This document shows, in pieces, positions 8,161 to 15,570 of a stretch of DNA of 18,224 bases. A model generated the notes under the pieces. It did not search any database. It was not told the DNA's origin and saw nothing but the letters and a program-made list of their open reading frames with translations. Position numbers and translations under genes: made by a program. The stretch covers positions 1 to 18,224 of the forward strand of contig DAISVV010000034.1 of NCBI GenBank assembly GCA_036840015.1, given 5' to 3'. The first letter of the stretch is position 1, and every line of letters starts with the position of its first letter. Source of the stretch: SZUA-430 sp036840015. GTDB lineage: Bacteria > Pseudomonadota > Alphaproteobacteria > Micropepsales > Micropepsaceae.

Positions 8161-8547
8161 GTGAGTGCGACAGACGTACACCTGAAGAAATTCCGCAAGG
8201 AGCTCCATGGCGGCATTGCGGCCATGGTGCTGCTGGCCCTGCTCAACCGGTCGGGAGAGGAAATGTACGGCTACCAGATTGCGAAGGAAATCACAGCAAA
8301 GGCTGGTGGAGCTTCGTTCCTCAAGCAGGGCGCCATCTATCCGGTACTCCGGTCTCTCCATGCGACGGGGCTCCTGTCGAGCCGGGTCGAGGTTTCTGCT
8401 TCCGGGCCGCCGCGGCGCTATTATGCGATTTCGCCGGAAGGCCGGGCCGCACTGGCGGCCTGGCGCGAGGTGTGGGTGGACTTGCGCGGCTTCGTGGATT
8501 CACTGATCGAACCTGAAGGCGGCAACGTGAGGCACGACAATGGCTGA
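8161..8547 (+). CDS. PadR family transcriptional regulator
   Basis: This is a small winged-helix DNA-binding repressor. The product is 128 aa from GTG 8161 with GGGAG 6 nt upstream; an in-frame GTG at 8125 has no such site. The PadR wHTH covers about 17-95: MYGYQIAKEI (helix 2), GAIYPVLRSLHATGLL (recognition helix and lead-in) and the wing with GPPRRYYAISPEG. A short C-terminal helix follows for dimerisation, making it a short-tailed (subfamily 2 type) PadR. Its stop overlaps the start of the HAAS gene by 8 nt (ATGGCTGA), implying translational coupling. PadR regulators of this sort are commonly paired with HAAS-domain membrane proteins, so it likely controls, and perhaps receives information from, the next gene. 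Confidence 0.92.
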   Translation: MSATDVHLKKFRKELHGGIAAMVLLALLNRSGEEMYGYQIAKEITAKAGGASFLKQGAIYPVLRSLHATGLLSSRVEVSASGPPRRYYAISPEGRAALAAWREVWVDLRGFVDSLIEPEGGNVRHDNG

Positions 8548-9457
8548 GCCCTTGCCCAACGACCCGATGCCGCAGACCATTGCGTCCTACCTGCAGGCCC
8601 TCAAGGCCTGCCTGAAAGGACAGCCGGCGGCGCTGGTGATGGATGCGCTGGCGGACGCGGAGGAGTACCTGCGCGCGGAGCATGCTGCCGGCGAAGGTGA
8701 AACCGAGCAGCAGATGCTTGCCCGCATCATTGAAACCTATGGATCGCCACGCGAGGTGGCCGAGGAGTACATCACCATGGAAAAGGCCACGAACAGTCCG
8801 TTTCCGGCGCGCGAAGAGGACAGCGAGGCCCAAAAGGGTCCGGGGTTCTTCGGTGTGCTTGTCGATCCGGCGGCCTATGGCGCGCTGATCTACATGCTGC
8901 TGTCGCTGGCGACCGGCATCTTCTACTTCACGTGGGTAGTCACGGGGCTCAGCCTGTCGCTCGGCCTTGCGATCCTGATCATCGGCGTGCCGTTCTTCCT
9001 GCTGTTCGTCGGCTCGGTCCGGGTGATCAGCTGGGTGGAGGGCCGCATCGTCGAGACGCTCCTTGGCGTGCGCATGCCGCGGCGCATGCCTTTGAAGGAC
9101 AACGAGGGCACGTTGTGGGCCCGGATCAGCCATGCCCTGACCGATGCCCGCACGTGGGGGTCCATGCTCTACATGCTCCTGATGCTGCCGCTTGGCGTGA
9201 TCTACTTCACGCTCTCGGTCGCGCTCGGTGTGACGTCGGGCGCCCTGATTGCGGGGGGCATCCACCAGCTCGCGACGGGCGAGGATCATATCCGCGTCGA
9301 TGCGCGCCCCGACATCGATGCGCTGCTGAACACACCGCCGGGACTGGTGGCGGTCGTGATCGTCGGCCTGATCGGGATCCTGCTGACGCTGCACGTGGCC
9401 AGGGCGCTTGGCATCGTGCAAGGCAAGATCGCCGAGTCGCTGCTGGTGCGCGCCTGA
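8540..9457 (+). CDS. HAAS domain plus putative-sensor membrane protein
   Basis: The product is 305 aa. Residues 10-85 are a helical HAAS domain (DUF1700-like; LKGQPAALVMDALADAEEYL, then ETYGSPREVAEEY), a cytoplasmic module typically encoded beside PadR-type regulators. Residues 105-303 are a multi-pass 'putative sensor' domain with helices at about 113-136, 139-160, 208-238 and 266-288. The two halves are alike: AYGALIYMLLSLATGIFYFT (112-131) resembles TWGSMLYMLLMLPLGVIYFT (205-224), indicating an internal duplication. VISWVEGRIVETLLGVRMPRR follows the second helix and is typical of the family. The start ATG lies inside the end of padR. It ends 16 nt before ppk2. What it senses is unknown. 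Confidence 0.88.
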   Translation: MAEPLPNDPMPQTIASYLQALKACLKGQPAALVMDALADAEEYLRAEHAAGEGETEQQMLARIIETYGSPREVAEEYITMEKATNSPFPAREEDSEAQKGPGFFGVLVDPAAYGALIYMLLSLATGIFYFTWVVTGLSLSLGLAILIIGVPFFLLFVGSVRVISWVEGRIVETLLGVRMPRRMPLKDNEGTLWARISHALTDARTWGSMLYMLLMLPLGVIYFTLSVALGVTSGALIAGGIHQLATGEDHIRVDARPDIDALLNTPPGLVAVVIVGLIGILLTLHVARALGIVQGKIAESLLVRA

Positions 9458-9473
9458 CGCTGGCGGGGTCTTC

Positions 9474-10259
9474 ATGAAGCGGTCCGAGCCCGGGCAGAAA
9501 CTGTCCGACAGCGCCTACGAGAAACAGCTGGTCGAGCTGCAGATCGAGCTTGTGAAGTTCCAGCGCACGCTGATTGCCAATGGAGAGCGCGTGGCCGTCG
9601 TGCTCGAAGGGCGGGACGGCGCCGGCAAGGATGGCACCATCAAGCGCATCGTCGAGCACCTCAGCCCGCGAGAGACGCGCGTGGTGGCCCTCAGCAAGCC
9701 GAGCGACCGTGACCGGTCGTCCTGGTACTTCCAGCGTTATGCCGCACACCTGCCGGCCGGCGGGGAGTTCGTGCTGTTCAACCGCTCCTGGTACAACAGG
9801 GCCGGCGTCGAGCGCGTGATGGGCTTCTGCACGGATGCGGAGTACAAGTTGTTCCTGCAGGAGGCGCCGCGCTTTGAATCCATGCTCGTGCGCTCGAACA
9901 TCCGGCTGTTCAAGTACTATCTCGACATCTCGAAGGAGGAGCAGAAGGAACGGCTGGCCGAGCGGCGCCGCAATCCCCTGAAGCAGTGGAAGATCAGCCC
10001 GATCGATGCGGCCGCCATCCGCAAGTGGAGTGCCTATTCCGATGCGCGCGATGCGATGCTCGTGAGCACCAGCCATGAAGACGCGCCCTGGCATGTGGTG
10101 AAGGCGGATCGCAAGAAGCTGGCGCGGCTCAACATCATCCGGCATCTCCTGTCGGTCAACAACTATGCCGACAAGGACACGAAGCACCTGAAGTTCGATC
10201 CCGGGATCGTCTTCCGCTTCGACGAGAAGGCGCTGAGCCAGGACAAACTTGCACACTGA
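9474..10259 (+). CDS. ppk2: Polyphosphate kinase 2 (PPK2 family)
   Basis: This cytoplasmic enzyme transfers phosphate between polyphosphate and nucleotides; single-domain class I members mainly turn ADP or GDP into ATP or GTP using polyP. The product is 261 aa from ATG 9474. Walker A is EGRDGAGKDGTIKRI (45-59) with Asp48 and Lys52. SDRDRSSWYFQRYAAHLP (78-94) is a typical PPK2 segment, and the Walker B/lid region is VLFNRSWYNRAGVERVMGF (100-118). Position 103 is Asn where many PPK2 proteins have Asp. RNPLKQWKISPID and KWSAYSDARD match the C-terminal core. Only a weak GGCGGGG precedes the start, 16 nt after the HAAS gene, so it is probably the third gene of the padR operon. An upstream in-frame ATG at 9408 lies in the HAAS gene and was rejected. 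The class assignment is by resemblance. Confidence 0.93.
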   Translation: MKRSEPGQKLSDSAYEKQLVELQIELVKFQRTLIANGERVAVVLEGRDGAGKDGTIKRIVEHLSPRETRVVALSKPSDRDRSSWYFQRYAAHLPAGGEFVLFNRSWYNRAGVERVMGFCTDAEYKLFLQEAPRFESMLVRSNIRLFKYYLDISKEEQKERLAERRRNPLKQWKISPIDAAAIRKWSAYSDARDAMLVSTSHEDAPWHVVKADRKKLARLNIIRHLLSVNNYADKDTKHLKFDPGIVFRFDEKALSQDKLAH

Positions 10260-10363
10260 GAAGACGGGTGCACGTTGCTGGCTGTGGCCTGCCGCAAGTC
10301 GCTTTCGTGCCGTTGCCACGCGGCGACGACAAGTCTGTAGCCGAAACGCGCGGTACGCCAGGG
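10260..10363. other. Convergent intergenic region, no clear terminator
   Basis: This 104-base spacer separates the ends of ppk2 (+) and the EF-hand gene (-). It has several short GC-rich complementary words (GTGGC/GCCAC, GTCGC/GCGAC) but no stem with a T tract on either strand. Confidence 0.4.
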
Positions 10364-10756
10364 CTAGTTGCGACGCCCGCCCCTGGCGCCGCGTGCCTGC
10401 GCGATCTCTTCCTGCGTGATGCGGCTGTCCATGTTGGCGTCGATGCTTGCCAGCAGCGGGATCGGCGCCTCGACGAACTCGGTGCGCGAGAGGCCACCGC
10501 TGAAGTCAAGGTCGGCAATCAGGAATGCCGCGTCGTCTCCACCCTGCGGGGCCGTGCCCGGGCGCATTCCAAGATTTCCGGCGGCTTCGGTGCGCGAGAG
10601 TGAGCCGGATCCGTCCGTGTCGAGGCGGGCGAACTGGGCCTCGCGGAGGGTTCGCAGCTGCTCGAGCGTGATCCCGTCCTCCTGCTGCATCTGCGCCGCG
10701 GATGGTGTGGCGCTTCCCAGCGCAAGAGTGAAAATCAGCCAGGCTTTCCTGTTCAT
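10364..10756 (-). CDS. Small secreted EF-hand protein
   Basis: The product is 130 aa from the ATG at 10756, with GAGG 9 nt upstream. A GTG at 10771 overlaps the previous stop as GTGA and is a possible alternative. A signal peptide (about 1-22, ending PSAAQ) predicts periplasmic or extracellular location. Three canonical 12-residue EF-hand loops follow, each with an acidic position 1 and Glu at position 12: DTDGSGSLSRTE (46-57), DLDFSGGLSRTE (82-93) and DANMDSRITQEE (106-117). It should bind calcium. The tail is Gly/Arg-rich (RGARGGRRN). It is the last gene of the DUF1800-DUF1501 operon, 11 nt after DUF1501, and probably works with those exported proteins, for instance as a calcium-dependent partner. 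No family name beyond EF-hand can be given. Confidence 0.85.
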   Translation of the reverse strand: MNRKAWLIFTLALGSATPSAAQMQQEDGITLEQLRTLREAQFARLDTDGSGSLSRTEAAGNLGMRPGTAPQGGDDAAFLIADLDFSGGLSRTEFVEAPIPLLASIDANMDSRITQEEIAQARGARGGRRN

Positions 10757-10767
10757 GTGCTTCTGCC

Positions 10768-11949
10768 TCACGTGCGCCTGAAGAGACTGTCGAACGGTCG
10801 CGCCATGTTGCTTGACGGGAAGATTTCCCGCTCAAGCCGTTCGGGCGGAACGCCCAGGTGGTCGCGCAACACGGCCTTGAACAGGGCGCGCAGGTCGGCC
10901 GTGGGCTTGAGGTCGCGTCCTTCGAGCTGCTGGGCGGGCTTCAGGCCCGGCCAGTCCGCGATCACACGCCCACCGTTGACGGCACCACCCATGAGGAACG
11001 CCGCACCGGCTGTCCCGTGATCGGTCCCGTTCGATCCGTTCATCGCCACGGTGCGACCGAACTCGGTCACAAAGAGGATGGCCGTGCGCGACCACTCGGC
11101 GCCCATCGCCTTCCTGAAGGCGGCAACGCCTTCGTCGATCGCCTTGAGGTTTCGCTGGAGGGCGCCCAGCTGGGCATTCTGGTTTGCGTGGCTGTCAAAG
11201 CCGCCCAGTTCGAGGAAGGCGACCCGCGGCCCTGTCGGGGAGTTGAGGAAGCTTGCTGCTGCGCGCAGCAAGGATGGAAAGCCCGTGCCCGCACGCTCGA
11301 GTACGGCGGCATTGGCTGCCTTGGCGTTCTCGAGCGCTTCCCTGAGTGGTATGTCGGTCTCGTACAGGCTGCCAAGGCGGTCAAGCAGTTCGGCATTTGG
11401 CTGCGGCAGCGCGGAGGGCGACCAGTTGGTCACCATGGCAGGCCCCTGCATCATCACCGGCATCGAGCTTGTGACCGAGACGCCGATGTCGCGCCCACGT
11501 GAAGGCAATCCGACCAGGGCCCTGTTGAGCCAGCCCGTATCCGCACCGTAGGGTGCCGTGGTTCCGTTCTCGAGCAGGTGCTGGGCGTCAAAGTGGGAGC
11601 GGGAGCGATGGGGCGACGCGATGGCATGGACCAGCAGCATCTCACGCGACACTTACATGTCGCGCATCTGCGGCACCAGGCGATCAATCCCCAAGAACCC
11701 GTCGACCGCGAGCCAGCCTCCGGCCTGGCCGGGCCCCGGCGTTGCGAGGCCCCGCCGCTCGCGCACAAAGTCCGGGTCTGCGTAAGCGGGGAAGACATGC
11801 AGACCGTCCATCCCACCGCGCAGGAACACGACGACAAGCTTGCTGCCGGCCGTTGCGGTGCTGGCCATCGCGCCTCGCGCACCTGATGCTGCGATGAAGG
11901 TTGCGGTGCCGATGCCGGCAAGGACCTTTCGGCGATCAAAGAGAGACAT
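10768..11949 (-). pseudogene. DUF1501 Tat-exported protein, interrupted by one in-frame TAA
   Basis: Two pieces in the same frame, 98 codons (11949-11653) and 294 codons (11652-10768), together give a normal DUF1501 length of 393 codons. A TAA at 11655-11653 separates them, directly followed by GTG. The N-terminal piece has a twin-arginine signal (FDRRKVLAG) and VFLRGGMDGLHVFPAYADP. The second has LVHAIASPHRSRSHFDAQ, then LGGFDSHANQ, TEFGRT and TDHGTAGAAFLMGG, the metal-site-like motifs of this alkaline-phosphatase-superfamily group. The family pattern around the break (QMRDM-stop-VSREMLLVHA) expects an aromatic residue, so TAC or TAT to TAA is the likely change. The start ATG has AGGAG 7 nt upstream, inside the end of the DUF1800 gene (3-nt gap). 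The cause could be a real nonsense mutation, a base error or recoding. Restart at the GTG would lose the Tat signal. Confidence 0.85.
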
Positions 11950-11952
11950 GGT

Positions 11953-13449
11953 TCATCTCCTCATGAATTCGGGACTGACCAGAAAAAGGGCGAGGCCCTG
12001 CTCCGGGCTCTCGGCACGACGGATCTCGGCCAGCGTCTTCTCGCTCACGAGCGGACCGAGGACATCAATGGCGAGGGCTGCCGGATCAGGGCGCGCTGGC
12101 GCCTGACGCTCGGCAGCAAGCGTTGCCCATTCGATGCGCTTCCACAAGGCGTCGGCGCCTGACCAGAAGGCGCCATTGTCGGGCCAGCCGTCGGGCCCTG
12201 ACGGCGAGAAGGCGGGCTGGCCCATCTGCTGGAGCAAGCGAAGCAGGTGGGCGCCTTCGAGCTTTGGTCCGCCGAGGGCGCGCATGGTCGAGACCAGGAA
12301 CTCCTCCGGTCGCTTGGTCTTGCGCAGGGAGGGGTCCCACGCCTCGGGCGCCTCGACCAGCGCACGATAGACGCTGGGCAGGTCGCCGTCGCTGTCACGA
12401 AAGGCGCGCGCGAGTGATGCAACAGCAGCAGCGGGTGGTTCATCGGCGATGAAGTGGCGCGCGAGTTTCCGGGCCACAAGTTCAGCCACCTGGGGAAGGC
12501 GCGCGAGATCGCGCAGCACTGACAGGCCCTTCTCGACGCCGTCACCTGCATAGGTCTTTCCCAGCACTACCTGGGGGCCCGGCTCATGCGCTGCGGCGTT
12601 GAAATAAAAGACGTCGTCTGCGCTCTTGCGGGCGACGGCTGCGAGGTCACCCGCGCGGCGCTGGCGAAGATCGTAGCGCCAGCCTGTGATGACCTTGGCG
12701 AAGTTCGTGACATCGGCCTGGGTGTAGCCACCGTTCACGCCAATGGTATGCAACTCGAGGATCTCGCGCGCCAGGTTCTCGTTGAGCCCCTGGGGACGAC
12801 CGACCCCCTGAGACACGACAGGAACGCGTGACGGGTCGCGGGCCCACTGCGAGTTGGGACCGATCGACAGGTAGTTGTCGAGATAGAACAGCATGGCCGG
12901 ATGCTTCGTCGAAGCGACCAGCATGGCCTCGAAGCGGTGACCCACATGCTTTCGCGCCACATCACGCTCGAACGAGGCCGGCATGGCAAACGCCGTGGCC
13001 TTTGCCGCGGAGACGACGAAGTGGTTTGACCAGAAGTGCACCAGCCTTTCGCGAAAGGGGGACGCCGTCTGGATCGCGGTCTCGAACCGGGCAGCGAGCG
13101 CGGCGCTCATCCTTGCGGTTCGCATCCGGGCGATCAGTTCAAGCCCCTGTCCCGCCTCACCCGACATGCCGGCGCCTTGCTGACCCGGCATGCGGGGTTC
13201 CATCGCGGGCTGACGCTGTTCATCCTTGCCGTAGCCCTCGCGCGGGAGCGCCGGCCTGCGGACAAGGTGAAGGGCCAGGTGGTCCGCACCGGTCGGCGGC
13301 AGGCTTGCGATGGGTGGCGGAACGGGAACATCCCGCGCGATCTGCTCGAGCAACCAGCCGCGCGGATCCGACTTGATCTTCTGAAGCAGGCCCGGCGTTG
13401 CGCCGAACCCGAAGCGGTTGGCCGCGATCGCGGCCCTTTCGAGCGACAT
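11953..13449 (-). CDS. DUF1800 family protein
   Basis: The product is 498 aa from the ATG at 13449, with AAGGGG about 9 nt upstream. It matches the DUF1800 family, whose biochemical role is not established. Characteristic segments are ANRFGFGATPG near the N-terminus (10-20), RLVHFWSNHFVVS (135-147), LAREILELHTIGVNGGYTQ (227-244) with VTNFAKVITGW (247-257), RKLARHFIADEPP (327-339) and DGWPDNGAFWSGADAL (420-435) near the end. There is no obvious signal peptide, so it may be cytoplasmic or be exported with its Tat-signal partner. Residues 70-100 form a Gly/Pro/Met-rich insert of low complexity. DUF1800 and DUF1501 genes are regularly adjacent in bacteria; here they are 3 nt apart and share regulation with an EF-hand gene. 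It is the first gene of the operon. Confidence 0.92.
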   Translation of the reverse strand: MSLERAAIAANRFGFGATPGLLQKIKSDPRGWLLEQIARDVPVPPPIASLPPTGADHLALHLVRRPALPREGYGKDEQRQPAMEPRMPGQQGAGMSGEAGQGLELIARMRTARMSAALAARFETAIQTASPFRERLVHFWSNHFVVSAAKATAFAMPASFERDVARKHVGHRFEAMLVASTKHPAMLFYLDNYLSIGPNSQWARDPSRVPVVSQGVGRPQGLNENLAREILELHTIGVNGGYTQADVTNFAKVITGWRYDLRQRRAGDLAAVARKSADDVFYFNAAAHEPGPQVVLGKTYAGDGVEKGLSVLRDLARLPQVAELVARKLARHFIADEPPAAAVASLARAFRDSDGDLPSVYRALVEAPEAWDPSLRKTKRPEEFLVSTMRALGGPKLEGAHLLRLLQQMGQPAFSPSGPDGWPDNGAFWSGADALWKRIEWATLAAERQAPARPDPAALAIDVLGPLVSEKTLAEIRRAESPEQGLALFLVSPEFMRR

Positions 13450-13470
13450 GAGGACAGCCCCTTGGCACGT

Positions 13471-13491
13471 TCAGGCAGTCAGGATGCCTGA
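13471..13491 (-). promoter_or_regulatory. Hairpin in the leader of the DUF1800 operon
   Basis: A perfect 7-bp inverted repeat, TCAGGCA (13471-13477) and TGCCTGA (13485-13491), encloses a 7-base loop and lies 22 nt upstream of the DUF1800 ATG. It could be an operator or an RNA hairpin near the ribosome site. It has no T tract suited to termination. Confidence 0.4.
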
Positions 13492-13511
13492 GGAGGCTTT
13501 CGTATTTAATT

Positions 13512-13544
13512 GCGCATGTCAATCAGACCGTGGGCCTGATGCGC
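13512..13544. promoter_or_regulatory. Nested inverted repeat upstream of the DUF1800 operon
   Basis: GCGCAT (13512-13517) pairs with ATGCGC (13539-13544), and ATCAG (13522-13526) pairs with CTGAT (13536-13540). On the minus strand a TTGACA (13522-13517) overlaps it and could be a -35, but no good -10 is seen 16-18 bases further. It may be a regulator binding site in the operon promoter; no factor is identified. Confidence 0.3.
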
Positions 13545-13634
13545 GGAGAGGTCTGCACGTGCTTCATTTTTCAGCCGGCAGGCGTGAAGGCGCAACTGCC
13601 GGATGTCAGGTGCGAGGCGGTGCTGCCTGAAGGT

Positions 13635-14072
13635 TCAGGACCGCAGGACGAAGTCTTCCTCGGAGTAGTCCTCGACCAGCCAGGTCTTGCGCGCCTCGGC
13701 GCTGTCGGGGTCGAGCACGATGCTGATGCGCTCGAAGAGGCGCTCGATGTCAACCGGCTTCGACAGGTAGCTGTCGACGCCCAGGCGTTCGGCTTCGGCA
13801 ATGTCGGCGTCGCTGCGCGAGGCTGTCAGCACGATGACGCGCGGCTGCCGGAGCTGCGGGTTGGCGCGGATGCCTTCGAGAACCTGAAGGCCCTCAATCC
13901 GGGGCATCCGCAGGGCCAGCAGGAGAAGATCGAAGTTTCCCCGGCTTGCCTTCGCCAGCGACTCGGCCCCATCGGCTGCGACATCGTGGACAAACCCCGT
14001 GCCTTCAAGGCGCGCGATGAGTAACTCCCTGAGCAGGAGGTCGTCGTCGGCAATGAGGATGCGCTTGGTCAT
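13635..14072 (-). CDS. Single-domain receiver protein lacking the phospho-acceptor Asp
   Basis: The product is 145 aa from the ATG at 14072 (an in-frame GTG at 14102 is possible; neither has a clear ribosome site). Residues 3-120 are a CheY-like receiver. The acidic pocket Asp9/Asp10 (LIADDD), Thr83 (VIVLTAS) and Lys105 (YLSKPVD) are all in place. The position equivalent to CheY Asp57 is Ala53: the strand reads FDLLLLALRMP, where DLRMP is usual. As written it cannot be phosphorylated normally and would be a pseudo-receiver, acting by protein contacts. After the receiver comes a short acidic tail (121-145), with no output domain. No histidine kinase is nearby. It lies downstream of the YcaQ-like gene on the same strand, about 100 bp away. 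The codon is GCC, one base from GAC. Confidence 0.88.
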   Translation of the reverse strand: MTKRILIADDDLLLRELLIARLEGTGFVHDVAADGAESLAKASRGNFDLLLLALRMPRIEGLQVLEGIRANPQLRQPRVIVLTASRSDADIAEAERLGVDSYLSKPVDIERLFERISIVLDPDSAEARKTWLVEDYSEEDFVLRS

Positions 14073-14172
14073 GTCACGGGGGTCCGGGGTCTTTGCACCC
14101 ACTATGGACCGGAAGCGATGAAAGTCCTGTTACGCAAGAGGTTGAGTTTTCCTTGCACCGGCCCCCGGGCGT

Positions 14173-15414
14173 TCATGCACTGGCAAGGATTGAACCTGCT
14201 GTGCGCGTCGCGCGGCTGAGCGCCACGCCCAGGCGGGTACGAGCGGCGACCTTCACGGTTTCGAGCCCCAGCCAGCCGGCCAGCGTAGCCAGCCTTGGCG
14301 CCAATGCCGTGGCTATTTCGGCCATGTCCTCGCCCGGTTCGGCGTGACCGGCCTCGACGCGCAGGGTGCTGGCCAGCCTGTCGGCCTTGAGGTCCACGCG
14401 TGCGACAAGCCTGTCACCCAGAAGGAAGGGCATGACGTAGTAGCCGTGGCTGCGCTGTGCGCGCGGGGTGTAGAAGGCCAGCCTGTAATGGAAGCCGAAA
14501 AGGCGTTCCGTGCGCGGGCGACACCAGATCAGGGAGTCGAAGGGTGAAAGGAGAGACGATGCGGCGACGGGACCTGCCTGCGCACCGCGCGCGAGATAGG
14601 CCTGGTGTTTCCAGCCTTCAACAGAGACGGGCTGCAGGTCGCCGGCCTCGACGAGTTCGGCGAGCCTTGCCTTCGCATCATCGACCGGCAGGCGGAAGTA
14701 GTCGCGCAGGTCCTGCGAGGTCGCGACGCCGCAGGCGCGGGCGGCCAGGCGCAGGAGATGGGCTTGCGCCTCGGCGCGGGTGGGTTCGGACTGGGCCAGG
14801 ATGCGGGCGGGCAAAACGCGCTCAGGCAGGTCATAGAGGCGCTGGAAGCCGCGCCTTCCCGCCGAGGTGAGGTCGCCGACCCAGAAGAGATATTCGAGCG
14901 CACGCTTGGCCTCGCTCCAGCCCCACCAGGCGCCGGAGGGTTTCGTGCCGACGGACAGTTCGCCGGCCGCGATGGGTCCACGGTCGCGCACCTCGTCATG
15001 GATACGCCGGACGAACGCCGCGCGCTCGCGTGCGAAGGCTGCGATCCCGGTCCATATGCCACGTCCCGCGCGCGCCTCGTCCATGCGCCAGCGCAGGCGC
15101 GGCCAGGTCTCGACGGGCAGCAGCGATGCCTCATGTCCCCAGTATTCGACGAGGGCACGGGGGGCCTTCGAGCCCAGCCGGTCCAGCAGTTCGCGGTCAT
15201 AGGCCCCCAGCCTCGAGAACAGGGGCAGATAGTGCGATCGGACCAGGACATTCACGCTGTCGAGCTGGAGAACGCCGAGTTGCCTGATGCCCGCGAGAAG
15301 GTCGCTGCGGCCAGGAGGGGGGCCGGGTGGTCCAAAGCCCTGCGCCCGCAACGCAATGTGCCGGGCCTCGGCTGCGGAAATTGCCTGCGTCCTGGTGCCC
15401 GTCTGTCGCGTCAT
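14173..15414 (-). CDS. YcaQ/AlkX-like winged-helix DNA glycosylase
   Basis: This family (COG3214, HTH_42) includes E. coli YcaQ (AlkX) and AlkZ, glycosylases that unhook interstrand crosslinks and remove bulky alkylated bases. The product is 413 aa from ATG 15414, with GGGGAC 3 nt upstream; an earlier in-frame ATG at 15468 is less well supported. The catalytic Q-x-D motif is present as Gln50-Leu51-Asp52 (LGVLQLDSVNVLVRSHYLP), the YcaQ form rather than the QxQ of AlkZ. Further family segments are VEYWGHEASLLP, GAWWGWSEAKRALEYLFWVGDL, RLYDLPERVLP and the C-terminal LLSPFDSLIW and GYYVMPFLLGDRLVARVDL. The length is normal. It should act on chromosomal DNA in the cytoplasm as a repair enzyme. It ends in TGA about 100 bp before the receiver gene. 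Confidence 0.92.
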   Translation of the reverse strand: MTRQTGTRTQAISAAEARHIALRAQGFGPPGPPPGRSDLLAGIRQLGVLQLDSVNVLVRSHYLPLFSRLGAYDRELLDRLGSKAPRALVEYWGHEASLLPVETWPRLRWRMDEARAGRGIWTGIAAFARERAAFVRRIHDEVRDRGPIAAGELSVGTKPSGAWWGWSEAKRALEYLFWVGDLTSAGRRGFQRLYDLPERVLPARILAQSEPTRAEAQAHLLRLAARACGVATSQDLRDYFRLPVDDAKARLAELVEAGDLQPVSVEGWKHQAYLARGAQAGPVAASSLLSPFDSLIWCRPRTERLFGFHYRLAFYTPRAQRSHGYYVMPFLLGDRLVARVDLKADRLASTLRVEAGHAEPGEDMAEIATALAPRLATLAGWLGLETVKVAARTRLGVALSRATRTAGSILASA

Positions 15415-15492
15415 CTTGTCCCCGTGCGGCCCGCAATGCCCTGTCCGGGGCGTATTGCCCGGAAGCACGTGATCCCCCGGCGCTGGCCGTAC

Positions 15493-15523
15493 GTTATAGC
15501 ATTTCGAGGAAGTCCCTTGTCAC
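15493..15523 (-). promoter_or_regulatory. Candidate extended -10 promoter of the ycaQ-like gene
   Basis: Minus-strand TATAAC (15498-15493) is preceded by TGC, giving an extended -10. GTGACA (15523-15518) lies 19 bases further upstream as a possible -35. It sits about 80 nt before the ATG at 15414. Confidence 0.4.
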
Positions 15524-15541
15524 CGGATGGAGGAATTGCGC

Positions 15542-15570
15542 GTGACCTACATGAACCGGCGCATGGCCCT
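15542..15570 (+). CDS. Possible 5' end of an unknown + strand gene cut by the gap
   Basis: A GGAGG at 15529-15533 lies 8 nt before GTG 15542, which opens a frame (MTYMNRRMAL...) that enters the 100-N gap. An ATG at 15527 in the same frame is an alternative start. Too little is visible to name it, and the same stretch also serves as the region upstream of ycaQ, so it may not be a gene at all. Confidence 0.22.

Noticed and set aside
8321..10319. Long minus-strand frames opposite the padR-HAAS-ppk2 genes
   Set aside because: They shadow three well-recognised plus-strand genes and are rich in Arg, His and Gln, as expected of antisense frames.
10260..10363. Bidirectional terminator between ppk2 and the EF-hand gene
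   Set aside because: Only short, scattered complementary words and no T tract were found.
11653..11949. 98-codon gene as an independent small protein
   Set aside because: It is the Tat signal and first motif of DUF1501, in the same frame as the downstream piece across one TAA.
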